NCBI GenBank assembly: GCA_964017195.1
Contig: OZ024889.1
Span: forward strand, 67,395,858 to 67,459,857
Length of the DNA stretch: 64,000 nt
DNA from: Siderastrea radians
Lineage: Eukaryota > Cnidaria > Anthozoa > Scleractinia > Rhizangiidae
Reading direction: 5' to 3'
Shown here: positions 35,680-46,800 of the stretch, piece after piece
Numbering within the stretch: position 1 is the first letter of the stretch
How the letters are laid out: the number at the start of each line of letters is the position of its first letter
The notes under the pieces: generated by a model
Database searches by the model: none
Told to the model about the DNA's origin: nothing
The model's input: the letters and a program-made list of their open reading frames with translations, nothing else
Made by a program: the position numbers and the translations under genes

Positions 35680-35860
35680 AGCTTAAGCATAAACACAAGC
35701 ATAAGCAAATGAGAACACCGGCGACCTAAGCATAAGCATAAGCCCAATCCGACACAAGAAGAACGAACACGTTCGTTCTTCTTGTGTCGGCTTGTGCTTG
35801 GCTTTATGTTGCAGTTTTGACAGTGAAAACTGGAGGCGACATAAGCACAAGCACAAGGCA
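35680..35860. repeat. Fold-back element with TAAGCA/CAAGCA hexamers
   Basis: 'aagcataagc'-type words are repeated on the left (35690-35742), and 'ataagcacaagcacaagg' on the right, around a near-perfect palindrome at 35749-35790. The hexamer-rich sequence flanks the palindrome on both sides. Confidence 0.65.
35749..35790. repeat. Near-perfect 42-bp palindrome
   Basis: The 20-base arm ccgacacaagaagaacgaac is followed by two bases (ac) and then its exact inverse complement. It can form a cruciform or an RNA hairpin with almost no loop. Confidence 0.95.
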
Positions 35861-36285
35861 GTCAACCAGGAAGATGTCATTTCCGTCCACCATCTTTGTT
35901 TAAGATCGAGGAGAGCTGGTATCGAGAATTGCGTCAAGTATGGTATTCTCACAGGTACCCCAAGCTCTATGAAAGACCGAGTGACCTTTGTTCAATTTCA
36001 ATTCAATTTCAATGTCTTTCAATTCAATTTTATTTAAATACGGTAAAATTCGGTATAGTACGAGCGTACAATGTTGTAATATGAGCGACCGTTGCGCAGC
36101 GAAATTATAAGGATTTGTATGGAAAAAAAAACGATTCCTACTTCAATTTGAAATATGAACCAGTTTTCAATTTAAAAAAATCCCTACCTGAAGTCCTTTG
36201 CCTGTTTATCTGTCTCTTATGTGGTTTCTGGGGCGATTTAGAGCAATTCCAGCGAGTTTTAGTTCTATATATAGCTATATAGAGT

Positions 36286-36721
36286 GTTAAGCAAATCGCT
36301 AAAATTCAGTTGTTGTTTCTGCTCACTAAATTTATTCCATTTTGTGCTTTTAGAAAAAAAAGTACTTAGTAAGAAGATAAAGTCACCATTACATAAAGGT
36401 ATTGTTTAACGAGATATATATTCTTCAAACTCTTTAAAGCTTAAAAAGCGACGACTCTTTTTCAGCAAGGATTTTCCCATTTTTCATGAGCGACGAAGTC
36501 TACTGTTTTTCATTCGCTAGTACTTTGCAAAATCGCTTTGAGTTGCTCAATCGTTCAACTTAACAGCCATTTATTTTTACCATAAAAAAAGATAAAAACG
36601 AACCTCAACGATGTGTTTGGTACTTACTTGAAGATGCTGCACTGTATACCTGCCTATATTTGCTTGATCGATGTTCTGAAAACATTGTTCTTTGTAATAC
36701 TGAATACAATATCTTTTAAGA
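36286..36721. repeat. Locally repeated segment, copy 2 of 3
   Basis: Paralogue of 34938-35395. On the minus strand 'gcagcatcttcaa' is followed by a perfect donor-like GTAAGT. It continues past the first copy's end with 'acctgacaacttaacactca', which is shared with the third copy. Confidence 0.6.
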
Positions 36722-37189
36722 AAGAAAATATGAATTCTTTAAAATCCGATAAGGTAACCTGACAACTTAACACTCAAATATCCAGGGTTTTGTTCCCATT
36801 GTTAGGCCCCGGCCAAAGGGACTCACCATGCCCTAACAGTGACGCAAATGAAATTTCTCTTTGCATTATCCGAACTTGTTCAAACATGCAAGTGATGAGA
36901 ATAAAGGAAGTGATCACCAAGGATAAGTTGTCTCGATATTTAGACAAATTCTCCTTGCTAGTTCCTTAAGATATGTATGGAGAACAGTAAGGAGAATATG
37001 CCTTTTTATATCAGGGTTGAAAGGGTTAAACGTATTTGACCATCTTGTTGAATGATGTTGAATGGTAATAAACAAAGTTTGATTGCCTTCACAAATTCGT
37101 ACAACAAAGGTGTATTCAACAATGTTGGCTGATGTTGACTGCCTTAAAGAGTAGGAAATAGAGCACAATTTCGTTGTAAATGAGCCCCA

Positions 37190-37864
37190 CTCAGGTATAT
37201 TAAGGACTGGGTCTACATGTATCTGATCCAGAAAGTAATGGGGGTGGTCTATCTTCGGAAGGAAACAAGTGATAAGTATGAGACTTGGACATGGCCTTTA
37301 TCCTGTTGATATAGTATTTTTGACATTGACATTTCCATGGCAACCCATTGCGTGACCAATTAAGGTTTTACTTCCGGTTTTGTTCTTTAGGGCTTCTGCC
37401 CACTAGGAAAAAATACGTTTACCTGGCATTTCCGGTGATTGCGTTTCTACCTTTATGAGGTACTTTCCAAATGTAACTGGAAGATGGTCTCCCTACCCTA
37501 GATGACGGTCTTATGGCTATTGCGTGACAGCAAAATCGTCACATTTCAATGACCATGTGACCTGGACACGCCTTCCAGTTAATTTCGTGTAGAACGTAAT
37601 GCAAGGAAAACTATTAAGACTTCATTTTACAAGTTAGGTTTGCATAAGTTCTCCTGCATCTCGCCTAAAGAATAATATCGAAATTCAAAACCTTAATCAG
37701 TCACGTGATCCCTATTGTGACAGCTGTTTATCAGAATAAGCCTTCGTAACAAGTTTCATCTTTTCACTTAATTTCGTGTCAATAGGTTGCATACTTACTG
37801 AGATAGACCACCCCCCTTCATTTTTGAATGTACCTCAAATGACCCAGTCCTTAATATACCTGAG
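37190..37864. mobile_element. 675-bp element with 24-bp perfect TIRs
   Basis: The left end 37190-37213 (starting CTCAGGTATATTAAGGACTG) and right end 37841-37864 are perfect inverse complements. Further in, 'gggggtggtctatct' also recurs inverted on the right side near 37800, so the inverted repeats extend about 80 bp. No transposase is visible. Positions 36722-37190 show no gene. Confidence 0.8.
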
Positions 37865-38204
37865 CATGTACAATTGTTGTCAATAATTTCCCTGCTGATA
37901 CTTCCTCTGGTTTAAAAATTGATCTGAAAACAAACTGATCTGCTTTGAATACCACGTACACAAGGTTCTTCACAGAACATGTTTTTCTTGCATAATTATG
38001 TATGTATGTCTCTTCCCCCTCCACCCTATCCAATAATTCTCATATTAGGCAGGACTGGTTCGGGTAATATTTATCTAGCAAAGATAATATAAAATCCCCA
38101 TGTGAAAAGGTTTTAATTGATGTCAGTATTGCTTTTTCCCATGAATTTCAATTCTATGTAAGTCACAGTAAAAAATGCCAAGTGAATTTCAATGGGCATA
38201 TAAA

Positions 38205-38410
38205 AAAGAGATGGAAACCAACCTTAACGATACGATTAAAAGTTAGATCAATCTATACAAATACGTTCTTACTTGCGGGATGCATGTTCTATCAGTACAA
38301 TATTTTTGAAATAGGGGATTCTTGATGGTCCGATATGGTACCCTGACAACTTTTAAAAACACTCAGCGATCCAGAACTACGTTCTCATTGTTAGACAGAC
38401 CACAATTAGA
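38205..38410. repeat. Locally repeated segment, copy 3 of 3 (diverged)
   Basis: It shares 'accctgacaactt', 'cattgttagac' and 'tcttacttg' with 36590-36810 in the same order. It is more diverged than the other two. No open frame. Confidence 0.45.
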
Positions 38411-38699
38411 CAGAATACAATTTCATTGACAATGAACCGTATGGACGGTTAATTAAGTGGTGGATATCGTACCAATAATGTCTATAGGTGTCCTAAGTAA
38501 ACACTTCGCCCCGTTTAGAGGTCTTCAAAATGACCTGAAAAAAAACTGATTTGCTTCAAGCACAGTGAAATCTCAGTGTATTAAACACGGACGCGGCTAC
38601 CCCGCCCTTTGATGCACGAGTAACAAGAGTAATGTTCAGTCAATCCCTTTTGCAATTGCTAGCTCATTTATGCGATGTCCATTTCCATACACCCCTTCA

Positions 38700-38703
38700 G
38701 TCT

Positions 38704-38754
<51 letters not shown>

Positions 38755-40023
38755 TTTATTAACGTGTCAAAAACTGTAGTAGCTGAGGGGAAAAGTCCCC
38801 TCTACTAATTGTGGACACCTAACCTGCCTAACTAAAAACGTAATTAATATATATAAAATGGAAAAATATTTATATACATTTAAAGAGCCTAATTACAAAA
38901 AACTGTAAAAATATATTAAAATTCTGTTTCTTCAACTATATTAAAATATAAAATAAAAATTATGTTAAAAATAAAAATTACGTCATGTAATGTTGGCGGC
39001 CAGTCATTCTTGGCATAGGTTGCAGCCTCGACAATCACTGACATTTGCAGCCAGCGCAGTGAGGTCCCGATCACGTATAACGTTCTTAAATTGCTTCAAA
39101 GAGGGTAAATTTCTTAGTCTAGGAGTGAGATCATTCCAAAGTTTGGGCCCTAGGTAACGAAGTGAGTGTTTTCCATATGTTACCGAAGAGAATCGAGGTT
39201 GAACAAATTCTCGTTTTCTTAAATTATATAAGCCACTGTCTAAGTGGAAAAGATTACAGAGTCTCTCTGACAGCAATTTATGCTTAATTTTATACATGAA
39301 GATGGCAATGTCCTGTAATCGCCTGTTGTACAACGATGGTATGTTTGCTTTTGTCAGTAGATCCTCATAGCAAGATTGTTTATCCTTAAATACTGCCCTA
39401 AGTCCTCTTTCTTGTACGCGTTCAAGCTTTCTCCTGTCGCTAGCCTTGCAGAAGTGCCAGGTGAGGTGACAGTAAGTTAGGTGTGGCAAAATGGCAGCTT
39501 TATATAGTTGCAGCTTTGCTTCTGTTGGTATCAGGTTTTTCAGTCTCATAAGGACTCCAATCCTTTGACTTGCTTTCTTACACACGTTGTTGATATGGTG
39601 GTTAAAGTTTAGCTTACTATCTATCGTCACTCCCAAAAGGTTCAGATTCTCTGTCGACTCGATTTCATTTCCTTGAACGCTCATGGTCAGATTTGTTATC
39701 TCTCTTTTATTCTGCACTGTCATGGTTTTGTATTTATTATAGTTACCCTTGAGCATATTGTCTTCATACCATTTAGAAGCCTTATCTGCATTCCTGCTAA
39801 GTGATGACTTTACGTTTGCGAGATCCTTTCCTGCTTCGTAAATCTGATGGTCATCCGCGTACATAGAAAGGTTCGATTTAATTTCATAGGCCAGGTCGTT
39901 CTGGAAGATGTTCCAAAGAAGTGGCCCTAACGCAGATCCTTGTGGGCATTTAGTACCGTTTGGTACTAAATTTTTGCGGGTTCTAACTTTCGCTATTTTT
40001 GCGGTTGTTTTCGCGATCCGCAA
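38700..40023 (-). mobile_element. 5'-truncated LINE with RT domain and (ATT)n tail
   Basis: On the minus strand the open frame runs from 40023 to 39004, followed by about 250 bp of AT-rich 3' UTR, then AATAAAGTTATT and an ATT repeat (38703-38752). This is the layout of a non-LTR retrotransposon tail. The 5' end of the homology is near 39970, where the sequence changes to an 'aaaatagcgaaagttag' repeat of another kind, so the element is truncated. Confidence 0.8.
39004..40023 (-). pseudogene. Non-LTR reverse transcriptase C-terminal half, long intact frame
   Basis: The frame contains CPQGSALGPLLWNIF (the PQGS box), NLSMYADDHQIYE (the YADD catalytic box), NLLGVTIDSKLNFNHHI (thumb), LYKAAILPHLTYCHLTW and LGPKLWNDLTPRLRNL (C-terminal region). 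This order is that of jockey/CR1/RTE-like RTs. The first 30 residues before GTKCPQGS look unrelated and come from sequence upstream of the truncation. The endonuclease and the N-terminal half of the RT are missing, so it cannot work alone. The reading frame is still open for more than 300 codons, so the insertion is young. Confidence 0.8.
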
Positions 40024-40827
40024 AGAAAAGTTCCCGCAAAAGTTTCCCGCATAAATTTTCTCCCCAAAAATGTACTCTACTGTCGAAGTTATACAAACAT
40101 CGCTCGCTTTTTACATGCAATGTAGAATCATGTTGCATTGGTGCCCATTTACTTAAACCGCCTCTTTCGTTCAGAAACAGAACGAAATTACTGAAACAAA
40201 ACATTCAGAAATAGAACGATGAAATTGCAGTTGGTACATAAACTTTATTTAGACTCCTATTTAAGAGTAGTGTGCATACAATGCTGATAAAACTAGACAA
40301 CATTGCAAAATAAATTACAAGCATTTCTCAAAATGACTACTGATTATAAAATACTGTTCTTAAGACATAAGTAATTTACGGAAGTAATTACACTCTGCAG
40401 CGGTCCTGTTTAATCCTGATCAGCGAGTGCATTAGCAGCATTTGGCCGCTATGTAATTAAAAGAATGAAGACCAGAAGATGTCGTATTTACTTTAGGGAC
40501 GGACAAAATATCACTGCCTCTTAAAGAATAGGTGCTAGAGCGTAGACTAAACATTTCCTTCAGGTAGCTCAGTTTGTCAATGTGAAGACATTTACAGTAA
40601 CTCAATAATATTTTGTTTATATACGCCAGTTCTTGAAAATAAACCCTAGTAGACGCTTGTTAAGCAAGTCCAATTTGTAAGAATCGCGTTTCCTCAAAAT
40701 GGCATACCATAGAGCAGTAAAAGGGAGCTAGTGTAATCGCTTTATGGAGACGTAGCTGTTATTACTGCTATCAAATGTCTGCATTTATTTTCTAGCAGTG
40801 CTCTGCGGGAATTGCAAACTGCTTGAC
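40024..40827. other. Intergenic stretch, nothing recognised
   Basis: About 800 bp between the LINE and the 3' end of the NLR-like gene, containing its 3' UTR. I see no gene. Confidence 0.5.
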
Positions 40828-43800
40828 TTATGTCTTTCTCTCCTCAGCCTCACGTTCACGTCCCAGTCTTCTCAGGACGTCTGTTATTTTATTCAACGTG
40901 TCAATCGTATCTTGTTGGCGAACACCTAAAACGTTTTCCTGAATCGCAACAGCTGTCTCAAGTTCGTTCAACGCCAGATTCAGTTTCCCTTGAATACTGT
41001 AAACTTCGCTCAGACTAACATGCGAGCGAGCTGTATCCTGGTGGTCAGCTAACAGGTTCGCTCGCAATTGTAGGGCTTCTCTTGTGTAAGTCTCGGCGAG
41101 GTCTGCGTACTCCGTTGGGTTTTCTCGTGCGAACTCTAAGTACATGGATGCGATGTGCTGCAGGATTGAGGCAGTTCAGGGATGGATACCCAGCTGCTCT
41201 TTGTAAACTGGCAGCGTTTTTGTCAGCCAGACATCCAGGGCTGCCTTATAGTCGCCACAATGTCGGTACGAATCTACAAAATGAAAAGTAAAACGTGAAC
41301 GAGCTGGAAATGTCTTTTTTGGAAAACAATTTACTTTAGAAATAGATGACAAAGATCTCAGAATTAGTCCACCCGCCTGAAGTGACATTGATACACAAAT
41401 AATCATAATTAGTGTTACAGAACGTACAGAAAACTTTATATCATGTTATCTGAAAACCTCTTCCGGCAGAAAACCAGTTCAGTAAAAGTCATACGACAAG
41501 AAGTCTATTTATTGCTTCATCAAACGTTAACTGGGCGTCAATTCAGTCAAACGCTTCCTCAAAAAGACCAGTGGTAGTATTGTTTAGTTTCATGATAATG
41601 TCACAGATGTTATATATAATATATAGATTTAGCCAACGGTAAAAGCGGAGCCCCCCTTTTTGTTTTGTCTGTTTTTTGCTTTTGTCTTTTGTTTTGTTTT
41701 TTTGTTTTGTTTTTGCCGGCAGTTATTAATTTGTGAAAATACTCTCATCCAAGTCGTTTTATTAAAATAAAAAAAAAACAAGAAAAAAACAAGAAAAAAA
41801 TCTTGCTCCCGCTGAGTATCGAACCCGGCTCGTTGGCGTGAGACGCCGGTAACTAGTCCACTAGGCCATGGGCGTTTGACATTGTTATCGTAGTTAATTT
41901 TAATACTTATTTCTTTCTTTCTTGACAAGCTGCCTATCAGCATGAAAATGCTGGTGTTTTTCCTGGCAAAATGTGTTCGAAACGCCGTAAAACCATGGTT
42001 GTGGACAGAAAAAACCAAAAAGCACTAGCTCTGCTATATTTGACGTCGAAACCGCTGCGAAAAGCTGCGAACTCAAGCGGTGTGCCGACCGAGTTTGAAC
42101 AGAACCGACGAGGCAAATTTGAACTTTTTGCCTGAACTTTATCGCCGAATTTCTTTCGCCTAGATTGAACTTTTCCCCTTCCACCAAAAAAGACAACTGA
42201 GTGTTCTTTTGAACTTTTTTTTCCACTAACAAATTTGTTTTTGACTTTTGTTGTCTTTGCTGGTTTTGCTACAACGCGGGTCAACATGCGATTTCGCGCC
42301 GAAAACACACGGGATTCAGCACAGGGTTCTATCCAGTGTAGGAAGTGTATTGGTAGCCCTGTGGTGCGGACGGACGGACGTACGGATGTACGGACGGACG
42401 GTCACGTGACTACTACGTCACTACCAAAATTTTTTGGCTTGATAGATTACCAAATTTCCATAGCGATGGAGCTCCGCTGACGCGCTAGCGCGCTGGCTCC
42501 GCTATTACAGCAGTATACATTCAAGCAAACACTGTTACTTTGCAGGGGCACCCAACGAGAAAATTTTAGCAAAATACTTGAAGTTACAGTTTCTGCTTTC
42601 TTATATATTGTTTCAGAGCTTTTTAAAGGCGTATTTGTGTAAGCTAATACAGATTGATCTGTTCGGCGATTCCAGCTAAAAATTTAGGCCGCAGAAAAGT
42701 TTAGGAATAAGAATCCTATCCGTCGAATTTCTGAGCTGCTGATGGCTCTACGAAAAAGCTAGCTGGCCTTATTTTGCACTCTAAAGGATATACTTTCCCG
42801 GCCTCCAAAAGCAATAGGAACTAATAAGTTCTCTTGTTTACGAAGGTCTGACGTCATGTTTCGCCAAAGAAATCTTTAGTTTTCACTGCAATTAAATCCG
42901 AAAATCTCAGGTGATTTTAGGCCTTCCAAACAGATATTCCCCGAAACGAACCGTTGGGTGCCCCTAACTTTGGTCGTGTTTGCCAAGCAAGTGAGGTCCT
43001 ACATGTTAATAAGTGTACAGACACGTGTAAATTGAATATGCGTTCTTAGTATTTGAATGCTCACGTCCGAGATCACAGTTTCCAGCTGCCACATATAGTT
43101 GAACACCCAATTCCTGACGGAGTTTGATTCCCTCATGGATTAATTGTCGACCCTTCACAGCGTCTCCCTACGACAAAAAATGAAAATTTGAGAGACACTT
43201 GTCAAGAACATGTTTTCTTAGAAAAGTTTCAAAAAGATAATTGAACACCTACTCGAACTGCAGCGGTTAATTTGAGCATATTTGAAATGAAGATGTGACC
43301 ATCGTGGTCACATTTTCATTCCATTTGTATTTCCGCAGTTCACATCATTACATTCTTTCAGCATATTTGGTAATCATTCGTACGATCTGCTGGTCCCACT
43401 TACCATCCAAAGAGGCGTCTTCCTTTGTTACCAAATCTTAAACAAGCCTGGTCTCCGCGGTTGTGCTCGTAATTTTACCACCCACCACTCTTTCTCTTCC
43501 AGGGGCCCGTTTCTCGAAAGTCCCGGTAACTTTTCGGGCCCGAAGCTATATTTTAAAATCAAAATCTATAAACCTTTGGCGTAGTTTTTAGCCCGCATAT
43601 TAGCCTGACTTCTTTTATCAACTTAGAATTTTATTGCTCAGCTTTCAAAACTAACAAAATTTGAGTCTTTAATGCAAATATCGCGCACATAAAATAGCTT
43701 TCCGGGCCCGAAAAGTTACCGGGACTTTCGAGAAACGGGCCCCAGGTTTGTTTTGGGGTACCAGAGGGGAGGACTGCTTCTTAGTTCTTTTTTTCCAGTA

Positions 43801-46800
43801 GAGAATGGGGTCATCCATTTTAACGATCAATAGCATTAGTTGAGTTGAGAATTTTAGCTTTCCGTAATCTGCTGCTTCATTACGGGATGGGTGATTGAAC
43901 TCCATACCCTAACCCACTGCCAGGTGGAACGGTGCCCGTCCTTTTCACTGGACTATTTCCCACGAGGTTAGATCTACCAGAGTCCCATGCCAAGTCCCAG
44001 CCCGCCACCTTTGGGGTCATTAAGCCACACAAGCCTCATCACGTCGACAAAGTGATGCCCCATTATGAGGATCAGTAAAACAACCACACCCATTGATTAC
44101 ATGCCGTAGCAGCTATAACCGATAAAAGAGACGTGATGGGGCTTGCTGGGAGCCTGAGAGAGCTTATTTATTTTCAGATACTTTGGAGGATAGCCTGTTA
44201 CAAGAGGTAGTTAATAAGAGGGTGTGGGTAAATAGGGGAAATAGTGCAGCCTTCCAGTCAGTGATACCTGAAGTAAGACACATAATCCGAGCTTAGTAGT
44301 GACGTGCGCGTGCGTCTCGCATTTCTGCATCTTTTCAGGCAATCCCTTGCGAATGTTATAAGCCTCCTGAAACATCTCACATGCCCGAGTTGCATCATGG
44401 CCCTGACGATGAGCGGCGTCATCTAGACAACGGAACCCACTTGAATTTAAACTGTCTGCAAGTCTCTTCTCGTCTTGTGTATTTCTAGCGAACTCGCAGC
44501 ACTTCTGATACAATTTGGCACACTCTTTAGGAGGTGATAACACTTTTGCTAAGAAATCCACTACTTCATTAGCAACGTCGACGGCAAATGCTTTTTCCTT
44601 GAGCTCCCTTGTGTCGCGAAGACAGTTATCCAACGCTTCCATGATGTTTGCTTTCTCTTTTCTAAACCTTAGAATAGCCTCTGAAGACGAATCTTTGCTA
44701 ACAAAGCGTTTGTGAAGACTCTTTAGAATCTCGAGGTAGTGGCGATTAAAATCGTGCTCGGCAGCGCGTCCTACATCACCCAAATTTAAGGATTCCCTTT
44801 CTTCTCTGCAATAAGTCTTTAGAAGGGGATGTATGGCTAGAAGGTCGCCATCGTTCAACTTTTTTAGGAGGACGCACTGAATCATTTTCGTCTTGACAGT
44901 TTCCAGTTCATAATCGTCATTGAACAAGAACCGAATGTCGCTTGGTGAAAACGCTGCAGGGAACACGGACAGACGGACTAAATTCCTCAGGACGTATTCT
45001 GGGAATAGACGAAGAAAAAATCGACCGATGTCTTGATAAATAGTATTTAGATGTTCGCTTTCCCTGAAAACTCTCACAGGGTTTTGTTTTAGCTCGTGGG
45101 TAAACACTTCGGGGCAGAAACCATCCGCCATCATTGAACAAGTGCAGCTGACAAGAAAAAATGGAACACCACCACAAAGCCGGCCAATCTCCTCAGCATA
45201 ACATTTAGAAATGGGTGCAAGCTGCATCAGCAACTCCACGGATGAGGTAGGATCTAAAGGTTGAAGACGTATCTTATGGATGCTTGGTGAAAGGAACTTT
45301 TTAATGTCGTGCTGTGTCGTGATCATTGTTCGAACTTTTGGTGCACATTGCACTAAGTATTTTACAAAGTCCTCGAAGTCGTTCTCGTCCTGGGCATCCT
45401 CTGTGTTGTCCAGTATAATAACTGTTTCCTCATCTAACTCGGAAAGCTTTCGCTTGGCATGTGATACTATACTACTGTTCAATGTCCAATGACGATGGTC
45501 CAACTGATAGAGAATTTCGTCGCAGATTTCCAGAAGGTTATTTTGTTTCGCGACGTACACAACAGGCCAGTCTTTACCTTGCAACAAGTGGCCAACGCGA
45601 ATTGCAACTTCTGACTTCCCCATCCCAGGTGGAGCGATAAGAATGATCATGCGTAATGCATTCCTCGTTGAGAGAAGTTTTTCCATGATTTCATCCACGA
45701 CATCGTTTCTCCCAACAAAGTGATCTGCTTGACAAGGAAGATTGCTTTTTCTTCGTGGTTCTAGGATAGAAAAAAAAACAGTACTAAAGTCAATTGCCTC
45801 ACGCACCACGGTCTAAGAACCACCGATTATTTTAAATTGCCATTCAAGACTGAATATTTTCTAATAGTAATAGATTTTGAAAAACATTTCAACAAGAAAA
45901 TCAACGATAAAAAAGTAACTTGACGTTTCGATGACTTCATGTCATCATTATCAAACGTGGAATGTGGAAAAAATTAACATAAAGATATATATACAAAAAT
46001 AGAAGTGTGAAAAAAGAAATACATAATTTAATAAAGCATGATTAGCGTGTACTTAAATTTAAACAAAAAGTTTCGCGCGAATCGAGTCCGCTTGAGTGTT
46101 CAGTTTCGGTCTTTTCTTTCGAATGTATAACATTTCGAAGATTAAGCACTCAAGCTTGCTTCGGCATTTCTTAAGAATGGTGAAGTTCTCACGGAGGTTG
46201 GAAGGCTTTACATTATATCCGTCCTTAAGGTGTTTTCCGATTACGGAATGTTTGTACCCAACTCCCGTAGTAATTTGTATCACACAAATCACATTTAAAT
46301 TCATTTAAATTCGATGAGTTTCTCTGGATATTTTAATTTCAAAAATACCCCCTTCAAGTTCTTACATTCTTGCGAAAAGAACTCCGGTGTAGACGACAAG
46401 CGTTTTGCACGGTCTAGCATAGTTCTCAGAAGTGACCGTTTGTACCTGCTGTCGACGTGACTCCCGAAGTGCAGGAGAAGTCCTTTATTCGTCTTCTTTC
46501 TGTAGACACGGGTTTCCAGGCGGTGGTCTATTTTGATGATCTCCATGCCAATGAATGGTAAGCGGTTGTTGGTAGCTGCCTCCATGGTAAATTGAATAGA
46601 GGGATGGGCCTCATTTAGAGTAGTAAGTAAGTCAGTGGCGTCGGAGTGGTCACGTACTAAAGCAGGTACAAACGGTCACTTCTGAGAACTATGCTAGACC
46701 GTGCAAAACGCTTGTCGTCTACACCGGAGTTCTTTTCGCAAGAATGTAAGAACTTGAAGGGAATATTTTTGAAATTAAAATATCCAGAGAAGCTCATCGA

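Noticed and set aside
41810..41877. tRNA gene on the minus strand
   Set aside because: The B box is good and a CTC anticodon can be drawn, but the acceptor and anticodon stems have several mismatches; a SINE head is more likely.
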